Positions 32,180 to 41,276 of a stretch of 64,000 bases of DNA are shown here, one piece after another. Source of the stretch: Nereocystis luetkeana (lineage: Eukaryota > Sar > Phaeophyceae > Laminariales > Laminariaceae); assembly GCA_031213475.1 (NCBI GenBank), contig JARUPZ010000008.1:12457938-12521937 (forward strand), in the 5' to 3' direction. Within the stretch, counting starts at the first letter, position 1, and the number at the start of each line of letters is the position of its first letter. The notes under the pieces are model-generated. The model made no database searches. It was given only the letters and a program-made list of their open reading frames with translations, and had not been told where the DNA came from. The translations under genes and the position numbers were made by a program.

Positions 32180-32830
32180 GAAAAGTTGTCCAAAGGAGTG
32201 CAAAACGAACAGACGTTGAATATCGGATATCGGATGTCGAACTATCGAATCGACTTCGACACACGAGAAACAAATGATCAAGCTGGGCGGAAATTCAAGG
32301 ATCGTGTATACATTGATAAGAATACCAACCGGTCCTTATATTTACGATCAGAGTTATTTGATACCTGGTACCACCGTGGGCGTAAATATAAGGATCATTA
32401 ATACATTAATATGAAGACCAACCGGCCCTCCTTTTTCCGACCAGAGTTATATGATACCAGTATCTGACACCACTCTGGCGGGAAATATAAGGTCCGGTTA
32501 GAAATTAATATGAAGACGACGCGGTCCTTATATTTTTGCCCAGATAGGTACTTGATACCTGGTACGGTTTCGATTATTGATATATGCATCGAAGCTCTCG
32601 TTCAATATCCGCACCGAAAAACACGTCGATATGCCAGGGAGTGGAGGGGCAAAACGCCTTCGATATAATACGATATGATCAAAAGCCCGATATTCCCAAT
32701 AGATCGACAGTTTCCATAGAATATCCAACACCGAAACAAAAACATATCGCCACGATATCCCTATATGTAAGGACCGTTCCCATACGAATACTAAATCAAA
32801 ACGGTCTCTATATTTAGGGACAGAGGGCTA
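32180..32830. repeat. AT-rich repeated block with (un)inverted units
   Basis: Units containing AAATATAAGGATC / GGTCCTTATATTT and TAATATGAAGAC recur at about 32290-32400, 32400-32470, 32480-32570 and 32755-32825 in both orientations. Two TACCTGGTA motifs sit in equivalent places (32363, 32562). Confidence 0.5.
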
Positions 32831-33063
32831 TTCGTACGGTATGATTGTAAGACGGTAGATCATATATCAAGGTACATGTAGAGCGCAGAACAAACTTGAG
32901 ACACGAGTTTCTCCAAAACTACCCGGGCGCACACAGCGAAAAGGGCGATGTTGGGAAAGGTTTCGTTAAAATCCTGTCGACAAGTTTCCGTAGCCACATC
33001 GCTCGGCGTTTTTAAACTCCCCATTGTCGAGAAAATTAGCTTGGGAATTCGTCCGAGATTATC

Positions 33064-33168
33064 TTGACCCTTTTCGTATACTACACTGCAGTCCTCCTTT
33101 CGGGACAAACCAGTCAAATTCTTACGTAAATTGTGCCCAAAACGGGACTGCAGGACTAAAAGGGTCAA
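33064..33168. mobile_element. TTAA MITE, diverged copy
   Basis: Bounded by TTGA and TCAA (mutated TTAA). The arms CCCTTTTCGTATACTACACTG and GGGACTGCAGGACTAAAAGG are recognisable. Confidence 0.7.
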
Positions 33169-33215
33169 ATGTCATTACACGGTAATAAATAGAATGCCGT
33201 CGTGCTCGTGCCTGG

Positions 33216-34449
33216 TATCACGGTGGACCATAGTTAATAGGACCTACGGTATAGACAAAAACCTATATAGAACTACATACTTAGATCACAACCCCTGAGC
33301 GTGCTCGGTTGGTGCGTCCCTGGCCTCTCAGAGCTCCCACTTCCAAACCGCCTCCTTTCATTACTTGCCGGACCTTTCCAGCAGTTCTTTGTTTTCTCGG
33401 TCCTCCTTTTTTCTTCTTTCGTTTCGTGTGCGTGCGTGTTCTCCGAGCACGGCATCGCGGGAGGACCCGGCACCGTCGCGGGTGTCAGCGGGTGCTGGCG
33501 GGTAGAGGGGGGGTTGCAAGGAGCGCGGTCGCCGCTTTCGTGCCTAGGCGTCGCGTGTGCCTCGAGACACGAGAGATGCATGAACGGGTTTTGTCTGGCT
33601 TCGATTTATGATTGTTGATAGAGTATGTACGAGTTATGAAGGTCGTGCAGGAGGGCAAGATAATATTCAAGCGGTGCTTATTTTTGCGACCACGCTGAAG
33701 TTGAAAGAGGGAGGTGTGCAGTTTGAACACCAACGTTATCGAGCTGGCGAACGACGGCCACGGTGAGCACCGGGCTTCACGCGAGGCGGGCGACGGGGCT
33801 GATTGTGGCAGAGAGTGATAAAAGCTTTACCTGGACCGAATCGGTAGCGAGGTGGTCGCGAGAGGGGCGGGCGGCGTAAGACGCTGAGAGAGAAGCTCTT
33901 CTGTGCGATTTTTTCTTTTCTTCTTTTCGACCGGGTTGCGGGTGTAAGGTGTTCCAATCAGGCAGAAAAATATTACACGAGAGGGGACGGGGATTTTTTT
34001 TCCTTTCCGAGTTTTCGGTTTCATTTTCATGGTTTTTGCTGCTGTAACGTGATATGCTTTCGCTTTCTTCGTACATACAGTACAGACATAGAGCATTTCG
34101 GAAGAAGAAAATAAGTACAGACAATAGTACCCTACCTGGGGGGTATGTACGTACGTACGACATCCGCGACGCGAAGCGTATATGTGGCATCCAAGCTGAC
34201 GTCGGAGCTGTTTTTTCCTGAAGCATGGCGGCGGGACTCTTGGCTCTATCAAGTCGCCGGTTTGCAATGACGATCCTTGAAAAAAACTAAACTCAATCGT
34301 GGACCTCTGTTCGCTTCGCATAGTTTGATGTACTTTTTTCCTTCCGGAGCGAGCGTAGCGGGCGGCGTAGGCCGCCCGCGGAGCGAAGCGCCTTGTATTT
34401 ACCTATTTTACTCACAATATTTGGTCCTATTTATTATGGTCCCCCGTAA
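33216..34449. mobile_element. CGGGGG-end MITE copy 6, split by a Helitron-like element
   Basis: The left part (33216-33267: TATCACGGTGGACC ... AAAACCTATA) and the right part (34396-34449: TATTTACCTATTT ... GGTCCCCCGTAA) rejoin to the uninterrupted sequence CCTATATATTTACC found at 34479. The split is exactly at the A/T between them. Confidence 0.85.
33268..34395 (+). mobile_element. Helitron-like non-autonomous element, copy B
   Basis: 1128 bp, collinear with 601-1716, from TAGAACTACATACTTAG to GCGAAGCGCCTTG, including the hairpin with stem GCGGGCGGC near 34358-34380. It is inserted in a MITE with either no target duplication (A/T site) or an ambiguous TA duplication. Confidence 0.7.
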
Positions 34450-34565
34450 AACATACAGTAAATATGATCAAATATCACCTATATATTTACCTATTTTTAC
34501 TCACAATATTTGGTCCTATTTATTATGGTCCCCCGTAAATATATAGTAAATATGATCAAATATCG
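34396..34565 (+). repeat. tandem duplication of a MITE right end
   Basis: A unit of about 90 bp (TATTTACCTATTT...ACTCACAATATTTGG ... GGTCCCCCGTAAA, then TAAATATGATCAAATATC) occurs twice in a row. Confidence 0.85.
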
Positions 34566-35064
34566 TACGTCCAACTGGCACATTTAAAGTCCTTTGGGCA
34601 CCATATCACAAGGCCGCCAAAGTAAAGGAGCTCCCCGTTGGCTGGGTGGACCCGGACGTCCAGTATTAACGTGACGGAGGAGATCCGCGCCGTCGGACCG
34701 AAAACCCCTGAAAAAAATATAGCTTCCGGAAAATAAAACGATTTTACTTTTTGCTGCTTTCCATCAGCGCACACAGCACACAGCAGCGTTGAGGGCTGTT
34801 ACAAAAAATCCACATATCGATGAGAATCTACCGTAGATCATCGTAAATCCTACCTGGTATATATATCTGCCGTTGTAAAATGCTGTGCGGGATATGTATC
34901 GTACAGATCCAACTCAGGGAATATGCGCTATTTTTAATAATAGATCAAGTACCAGGTATACTATACGGCAGAATATGCGGGTTCCACCCGGCAACATGAG
35001 CTAGATCATATAGATAATTCAGATCATACAAATAATGCAGATCAGGAATGTTTTTTTTTTGTTT
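34566..35064. other. intergenic, one short open segment
   Basis: On the plus strand 34570-34670 reads TFKVLWAPYHKAAKVKELPV to a stop at about 34668. I do not recognise it. TACCWGGTA occurs at 34852 and 34951. Confidence 0.3.
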
Positions 35065-35375
35065 TTTTTAGTCATCACTTTCACTTTCCAGCCTAACTCG
35101 CATATTGGAGGTTTTACCCTCAGCGATCTTCTGGACAAGCCGTGGTCACAGGTGCCGTCCCTTCTCCCCCCCGGTACGTGCCTTTATTTTTTTTTCGCGC
35201 ATAGGGTTCAGCATTCCCACTGCTCGAATTTCATCGAAATGTAGCTAACTCACGCTCTGGCGCTTTCCGCAATCATTTTTTTCTATGCAAGAAAAAGTCC
35301 ACTCGGTGAGACTTGAACCCACGAAATTGATCTTGATAGGCACGCGGACCACCCACCAAGCCACCGGGGACGCCA
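35065..35375 (-). mobile_element. SINE-C, minus copy
   Basis: On the minus strand: head with CCCCGGTGGCTTGGTGGGTG and GTGGGTTCAAGTCTCACCGA (A and B boxes), body (GGAAAGCGCCAGAGCGTG, CACGTACCGGGGGGGAGAAG, CCACGGCTTGTCCAGAAG), ending CACTTTCACTTT... as an A-rich 3' end at 35045-35080. Confidence 0.8.
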
Positions 35376-35623
35376 TCCATCTGCCCTGAAATATCTATTA
35401 ATAGATTATCACCAAGTGGAAATCAATGACCTGTCCGACGTGTGTGAAATTATTATATCTATCAGCGAGAGTTCCTATCAATGGCGATTGCTACCCTATC
35501 TTAGGGTACCAGGTGCCAACTATCGAATGTTTCCTGTGGCTTATCGGTTGACCCCTGCGGTAGGAGTGCTATCTGTGGTATGTTGCGCTCTTGCGTTTTG
35601 TACCGAACAGACAAATCTGAAAA

Positions 35624-35944
35624 ATGGGAACGAAGCCTAAAATGAGAACCAATCCGTATCTCCAGAACCATGTGGTGTATCAGATAACCCAAATGATCCT
35701 GCGAAACCCCTTGGCCAGCCCTGTGAGAGGAGCTCGTCAGAACGGTCATGCTCCATCTCGTGCCTTCGGGTGGGCGCAAAAAGCGATATACGCTGGCTCT
35801 ATTGTGATTTCTCTAGATGCTGGCTACCGCGGCGATGCCGAGGACTTCCAGCCTGAGCGACAGCTCATTCGAAGGCTGCTGTACAGCCCCACAGGACTGT
35901 CAACTTTTTTTCTTGGAGTTGTACACAATTGGTTTGCTTTCTAA
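35624..35944 (+). CDS. ORF of unknown function, 106 aa
   Basis: An ATG-started frame reads NPYLQNHVVYQITQMILRNP and GWAQKAIYAGSIVISLDAGY to a stop at 35942. Third positions show only a weak G/C preference, there is no known motif and no splice support. It may be non-coding. Confidence 0.2.
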   Translation: MGTKPKMRTNPYLQNHVVYQITQMILRNPLASPVRGARQNGHAPSRAFGWAQKAIYAGSIVISLDAGYRGDAEDFQPERQLIRRLLYSPTGLSTFFLGVVHNWFAF

Positions 35945-36224
35945 AAAAAAACGTCCGTTCCCATTTTTTGTTTCGTTCCCATTTTTCCGTTTTGTCTACC
36001 GGGGAGTTATACATACAGTAGGTGCCCCGAGTTAGGAGCATCCCGTGATGATCTTAAGCCGAAACAAGCCAATGCTCTTACTTGGCGATGTATGCCAGGT
36101 ACCTGGTAGGTTTTAGCACAGGCGGGGCATGCCGATTTGACCGCTTTACGAGTCCCGGAATATCGTTACTTGATTGGGCGCTCTAAGCTCGGGGCACCCA
36201 CTGCTACTGCTGCTTTTTTTGTGA

Positions 36225-36455
36225 TTGGCATTGAACCGTTATTTTTACCCGTCGACATCCAGCATCCAGCACACCCAGTAGTGTCCGTGCTGAGTGTTCA
36301 TCCTATTACGGGGGGCCATAGTTAACAGGACCAAATATTGTTAGTAAAAATGGTTAAATATATAGGTTTTTATGTACACCATAGGTCCTGTTAACTAGGG
36401 TCCCCCGTAATAGAGACTACAGAGATACAAGCTCTGTAGTTCCAATCAGCATTTT
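36225..36455 (-). repeat. LINE 3'-end repeat (minus) split by a CGGGGG-end MITE
   Basis: ACCCGTCGACATCCAGCA and GTGTCCGTGC, then the MITE (36304-36413), then AGAGATACAAGCTCTGTAG, all in reverse order relative to 8880-9000. Confidence 0.75.
36304..36413. mobile_element. CGGGGG-end MITE copy 7
   Basis: Ends CTATTACGGGGGGCCATAG and GGTCCCCCGTAATAG; clean inner sequence (AAAACCTATATATTTAACC on the minus strand). Confidence 0.85.
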
Positions 36456-36744
36456 CCCTTCGGGTGGTGTGTTCGTTTTCAAGCACCTACTGAAAACGTA
36501 CCGGAGCCGTGCTTACGCCTCGGCCAAGTTTCGGCAAGATCGGTGAAATATGCTTCGCTCTAAAACTTCAATCCTGCAACCCTGACCACCTGGGAAAATC
36601 CCGGAATTAAGCTGTAACCACAGGGAAAAATCTCACTATCATACTGATTTTGTCGAAACTGGGCCAAGCTGGCCGTGGTCAGTACGATTGGCGCAGGCTA
36701 CCAGCCCCTATTACGAGTATGAACAATGAGTAGTAGGATATCGT

Positions 36745-36855
36745 ACGATACAAGCTACCAGGTACCTGGTACCTGGTATCATGGTACCAGGTACCTGGTA
36801 GGTAAAACACCATGGTAACAGGTACGCACCTGGTACCTGGTATGAGGTACCTGAG
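36745..36855. repeat. cluster of TACCWGGTA units
   Basis: At least seven TACCAGGTA/TACCTGGTA units occur within 110 bp, several sharing their flanking TA so that the period is 7 bp and W alternates between A and T. Confidence 0.9.
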
Positions 36856-37604
36856 GATGGACTTATAAGCGAATCAGCCCTATCAGGCGATCTCGCGGGC
36901 GGCTGGATTATATGTGATAGTGTTAGCCTTCAGCACTCGTGACCATGTCGGACGATACACTTGTCGGTATCTTGCGATTTCACAGTACAGCAGCAGCGAC
37001 TGGTACCCGAGTATCGTCGTACCAGCACCAGATACACCGCCGTGTGTTGACGTCACACACTGCTGTGATGAGCTATGTACCAGTCAGCATGTGACATCAT
37101 ATAGACACACTTACCGCGAGAGGGATCACCGCCGTAAAACACGCAGTTAATGAAACACACCGCCAGGAATGAATTTCCCGACACTAGTTTCTCCGTGATT
37201 AGGGGGGGGGGGGTACACAACACAAGGATGGCAATTTTTTTTGAGAATATTTATATACATACCGGTACCTGGTAGGTATGTACTGTACATCGCTCGGCGT
37301 TTGCTCCCTCCCCGTTGTGGAAAAAAACAATGTGAAAATTCGTCCGAAGTTGTGGTGTCTTGCGCGTTACCGTAAACAGACTGAACGGGGAGGGTTGAGT
37401 TCGCAAAGGCAGCAGGGGTGGGCGAGTGGGTTGTGCGATCGATTTTCAGCGCTCGATTTTTCCCCGCTAACTAACCGAGGGAAGGAAGGCTGCCACAATA
37501 AATGCCGAACCAGTTATTATCGGAAAATTAGAGCCTTCCGAAAATATTTTGTCAACTATGCAGGTCTGATTCATGTTAATAGCACGTTCCATGTTTAGAG
37601 AAGG
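36856..37604. other. intergenic with a degraded repeat related to 48025
   Basis: 37285-37570 contains scattered blocks (TTGTGGAAAAAAACAATGTG, GATCGATTTTCAGCGCTCGA, GCCTTCCGAAAATA) shared with 48025-48325 and 32940-33060. No gene was seen. Confidence 0.4.
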
Positions 37605-37920
37605 GCTTGTCATGGACCAATGGTCCGGGCTGGGCCAGGCCGGGCCAGGCCGATCTGAAATTTGTCACGGGCCTGGCCGAGATTTTTGAAAATGTGATAA
37701 GCGGGGTCGAGGATTTGGGAAATTGGATGTGGGCCGGGCCGGGCCGGACCGGGATTTTTCGAAAATGTTGGGCCGGGCCGGGCCGCGGCTGACAAAATAC
37801 AAATTTGATGGGCCGGGCCGGGCCGCGACTCATGAGATGTGGGCTCTACATGGGCCGGCCCACTCTGTCCATGAGGTGGCCCACGTGTTTTGACGGGCCG
37901 GCCCAAGTCGCAGCCCATAA
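37605..37920. repeat. GGGCC-rich array
   Basis: Repeated GGGCCGGGCC blocks separated by A/T-rich spacers (AAATTTGTC, GATTTTTGAAAATG, GATTTTTCGAAAATG, AAATTTGATGG), partly palindromic (GGGCCGGCCC). It gives long Gly-Pro-Ala ORFs on the minus strand that I reject as genes. Confidence 0.8.
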
Positions 37921-38154
37921 CTTGGGAAACAAAAAGTACTACCTGGTATATTCATAGCACTATACAACGCTCTTCGCGAAGCGGGCGATTCAAAACCAAC
38001 TCGGACGCCGCATGCATGTACGTACTGTAGTGCATAGTTCTTACGAAAGAGAAAGTAGCAAGGCAACCCGCGGAAAAAAAAAGCAAAGCTAAAATGAAAA
38101 CGGAAATTTGAATAACAAAAACAATTCCCGTTCCCTCTGAAGTAATTATTTCCC

Positions 38155-38375
38155 GCCTGAATGGAAAACCTTGCGCCGGTCAGAAACAAAAAAACGAACA
38201 GCAGAGCTCCTCTCTCAGCCTCGTACGCCACCCGCCCCTCTCGCAACCGCCTCGCCACCGATTCGGTCCGGGTAAAGCTTTCCTACCTCTCTGCCCCAGT
38301 GAGCCCCGTCGCGCGCCTCGCGTGAAGCCCGGTGCTCACCGTGGCACTCGTTCGCCAACTCGACAATGTGGGTGC
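38155..38375 (-). mobile_element. fragment of the Helitron-like element (minus)
   Basis: Reverse complement of the 1085-1290 part of copy A: CCTCGTACGCC...CGCCCCTCTCGC, CACCGATTCGGTCCGGGTAA and GAAGCCCGGTGCTCACCGTG. Confidence 0.7.
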
Positions 38376-38799
38376 TCAGACTGCGGGGCTCTCTCTGTGA
38401 AATTCAACTTGGTCGCAAAACTAAGCACTGCTTGAATGTTATTTTGCACACCGAAACGACCCTTATGGATTCGTGCCAGGTACAAATTTGAGAGTTTCGG
38501 AAATGAACAAAAAAAACTCAGAGACGCCGTTGCTCAGCGTCTGTCGGAGTCTCGCCGCATAAAAGCCGTTGACGGCTATTTTTTTTCCCTGAGCGGATGC
38601 TTTTTTCAGTTGGTCTCAGGGTTACGGGCTGCAAAGCAGAAGTTTACCCTGAGAAAATAAACTGCTCCGAGAAATGATCATGGCACAGAACACAGGTAGT
38701 ATAGGATGACCGTGCCGTCACACGAGCAGCCCGGGACTGACGCTGACTCGCCGCCATAGCTTAAGGCGACTCGTCGTTTGGTTCGTGATTATTTGGCGG

Positions 38800-38880
38800 C
38801 GAGGAAGTAGCTTCGGCAATCTCAGCAGGCAGGGAGGAGGAGGAGGAGAAGGAGGAGGAGAAGGAGGAGCAGGAGTAGGA
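38800..38880. repeat. (GGA)n-rich tract
   Basis: GGAGGAGGAGGAGAAGGAGG-type repeat at 38835-38880. Confidence 0.8.
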
Positions 38881-38928
38881 GGGAGGTAGAGCATGCATCT
38901 ATAGAAAAAATGAAGACCATCTAGCAAC

Positions 38929-39322
38929 CTCACGCCGCGTGACGGTGAGGAGGGCGGTGATCGCGTAGAAGGTGCGCGAGGCGGACGCCCACTCGCCAAA
39001 GCGTTTGGGCAACCAGGTGCACCATCTCCTACACCAGTAGGCGTTTGGTTGAGACGGGGTTACAAGTACTACTGTATAGCAGCTGTACAGCAGGCGATCG
39101 CAGCAGGCGAGGCGAAGTGAGCAGATTGATAGATAAAAGCACAACGCGCAGCACACGACAACGAAGACACGCAACCTCGAGCTGGGTGGCGGCTTGGAGG
39201 ACAGCGACGGTGGAGATCGTGTTGATGAAGGAGCGGGAGAGGGGCAGGTCGGGGCGAACGGTGGTGAAACACGCGGCGGTCAACTGCACGAAACTCGAAG
39301 CTTGCTGTGAAAAATCGGGAAG
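38929..39322 (-). CDS. two putative exons of an unidentified gene
   Basis: Exon 39176-39322 (acceptor GCGTGCAG, donor GAG/GTTGCG) reads LPDFSQQASSFVQLTAACF and SRSFINTISTVAVLQAATQL with strong G/C at third positions. A second segment ending with the same GAG/GTTGC donor at 38929 reads WASASRTFYAITALLTVTRR, also with G/C third positions; its acceptor (GGCGAG before 38991) is weak. The two peptides resemble each other (SR-S/T-F ... hydrophobic ... E), which may reflect a repeat-containing protein such as a helical repeat family. Product not recognised; neighbouring exons were not found. Confidence 0.4.
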
Positions 39323-39509
39323 CTGCACGCAGGTCCACGTCATGTTATTCCTCCTTCACCCGGAGCGTTTTCTTTTTTTGCAATTTTTCAAATCCTGGAA
39401 GCACCCACCACGAGCACCTACCCTGAGCACCCCCCCTGAGGAAAGTTTTTTTCTTTCCCGAAACGCTCTCTTGTACCCAACCCCACACCAGGAGGCCGGA
39501 CAAAGCCCA

Positions 39510-39790
39510 TTCATGCTTCCCTCGTGACTCGGTGTACACGCGACGCCTAGCCACGAAAACGGCGACCGCGCTCTTTCCAACCCCCTCTCTATCCGCCAGC
39601 GCCCGCTCACACCCGCGACGGCGCCGGGCTCGCCCGCGGTGCCGTGCTCTGGGTATACGCACGCAGACAACACAAAGAAAAAAAAGGAAAAAAAGCAGGC
39701 TCTCGCCGGCAAGTAATAGTGGAAGGCGGTGTCCAAGTGGGAGCTCTGAGATGCCAGGGATGTACCAACCGAGCACGCTCAAGAGGAATG
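39510..39790 (-). mobile_element. 5' fragment of the Helitron-like element (minus)
   Basis: Reverse complement of about 620-920 of copy A: CCAACCGAGCACGCTCA, GGAGCTCTGAG, GCACGGC/GCCGTGC and CGACGCCTAGCCACGAAA are shared with some divergence. Confidence 0.7.
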
Positions 39791-40039
39791 TATCTGTAGG
39801 CAAGTCTATATGAGTATCATATGATCGGAATAAGCGCTGCACATCGTCAGATGGCAAACGGAATAAGAATATACCTGGTAAATATTCGACTTTAGTTCGT
39901 AGCTGCTATATACCTGTCATAGTGTTGTCGAGAAAACGAGTGCTGAAAAACGGTCGCACCCCCCTATTGCCTGTACAACTAAACGCTCTATATTTAAGGT
40001 ATACAGCAGTACCTGGTACGGCACATACTGATGTTTGTT

Positions 40040-40365
40040 ATGAGGATTAAAGGATCGGTCTTTTACCCCTATAGCTCCGTACCAACTCCTTCACATTTGA
40101 CGTCGTCGAGGACACGGGTTCGAATCTCACTTCGAACCTTTCTTGTATCTAAACGCTTGCTCGCGCGTGCGTCCCTAAAAACATATCTCCCTGGTGCCCA
40201 GGTATTGAAACGAAGCGGGTAGGTCAGAGGACGGCCGCAAATGGTACCGGCGCCTCGAAAGACCCCGCCGTTCAGAGGGGGGGAGAGTGTTAAAAGGATT
40301 ACTCTGGGCTGGGTAATCGATCGGCCTTTTACCCCTATACGAGCTCAGCAGGTAACTCCTTCACA
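40040..40365 (+). mobile_element. SINE-B, second tandem head-body-head copy
   Basis: Same order as 23750-24095: a tRNA-like segment (CTATAGCTCCGTACCAAC, GGGTTCGAATCTC), body (AACGCTTGCTCGCGCGTGC, GACCCCGCCGTTCAGAGGGG), then GGATTAC...GGGTAATCGATCGG and a truncated second head. Confidence 0.75.
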
Positions 40366-40379
40366 TCTACCACACGGCA

Positions 40380-40640
40380 CTATCATCGTACCAGAGTGTC
40401 ATATGTCATTGCACCTGTATCATAGCATACCAGTACTTGCTGTACCCACGGCGATACTGCAGCCACGAGGACCTTTCCTTCTCTCTGGTCATGATTTACT
40501 ACTGTATCATACCACGCCAGTGCTTGCTGTACCCACGGCGATACTGCGATACTACCTGAACCATACTTCACAGATACCATCGCGGCAGCAGCTTTAAAGC
40601 CTCACGGCCACGAGCCACGAGTACCCTTCTGTCTGGTCAT
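40380..40640 (+). repeat. tandem repeat of about 85 bp
   Basis: CTTGCTGTACCCACGGCGAT occurs at 40437 and 40524, and CTGGTCATGATTTAC at 40486 and 40633, with TGTATCATA...CCAG between. Confidence 0.7.
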
Positions 40641-41225
40641 GATTTACGTACATAAGAATACTCGATGTGTTTCTAAAATATCGGATTTTATACATTCGCG
40701 TTGTGTCTCCAAACACGGAATTTCCAACGGTTTCTACAACTAACTGTAGTATTAATAGCGCCTACATCTCCGCCCCGAGTGTCCATGAGCATTGCTGCTG
40801 CTACAGCGCGCAGATCAGTATCCCCGCGAAACAAGGCTGCAGCAGCAAGCAGATGGCGACATGTTCTGACCGGTTTGAATGAAGGCCATGGGATTCAAAA
40901 TATTACTTGAAATTTGAACCAAGCTGAACAAGCAGCAAGGGGTAAGGGGTTGACAAAATAAGGCTTGAAGATCCAAAATCAGTTCAACCCAGAGGCACAC
41001 AGTAAAATCGATACCTGTCCGATCCCCGCGTCGCCAGAGGCCTGATCACAGCGAGTGCAAGCAGAGGCTTGACCAGCACCAGTGCCATAAAGCCAATAGG
41101 AATCTTCATGCTGAGCTGAGAGAAGCAAAATAGACTGCGTTGTGCTGCATTCGCCCTCAACAAACCCTGTCCGAGGCCCTTGCCCGTAACGCATAGTGTA
41201 ATTATGGAACTCCATTGAAAATTGA
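40641..41225. other. intergenic, no gene recognised
   Basis: No domain-bearing frame or repeat family was recognised upstream of the FNIP gene. Confidence 0.35.
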
Positions 41226-41276
41226 ACAAAAAGTCTGTGGTGCCTACAATACGTAGCGGTAGCGTTTAGGCCGGCC

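Noticed and set aside
34226-34321. ORFs inside the Helitron-like copies (1165-1737, 33777-34321)
   Set aside because: Frames are broken differently in the two copies, so they are not under coding constraint.
37576-37918. Gly/Pro/Ala-rich minus-strand ORFs
   Set aside because: They are translations of the GGGCC array.
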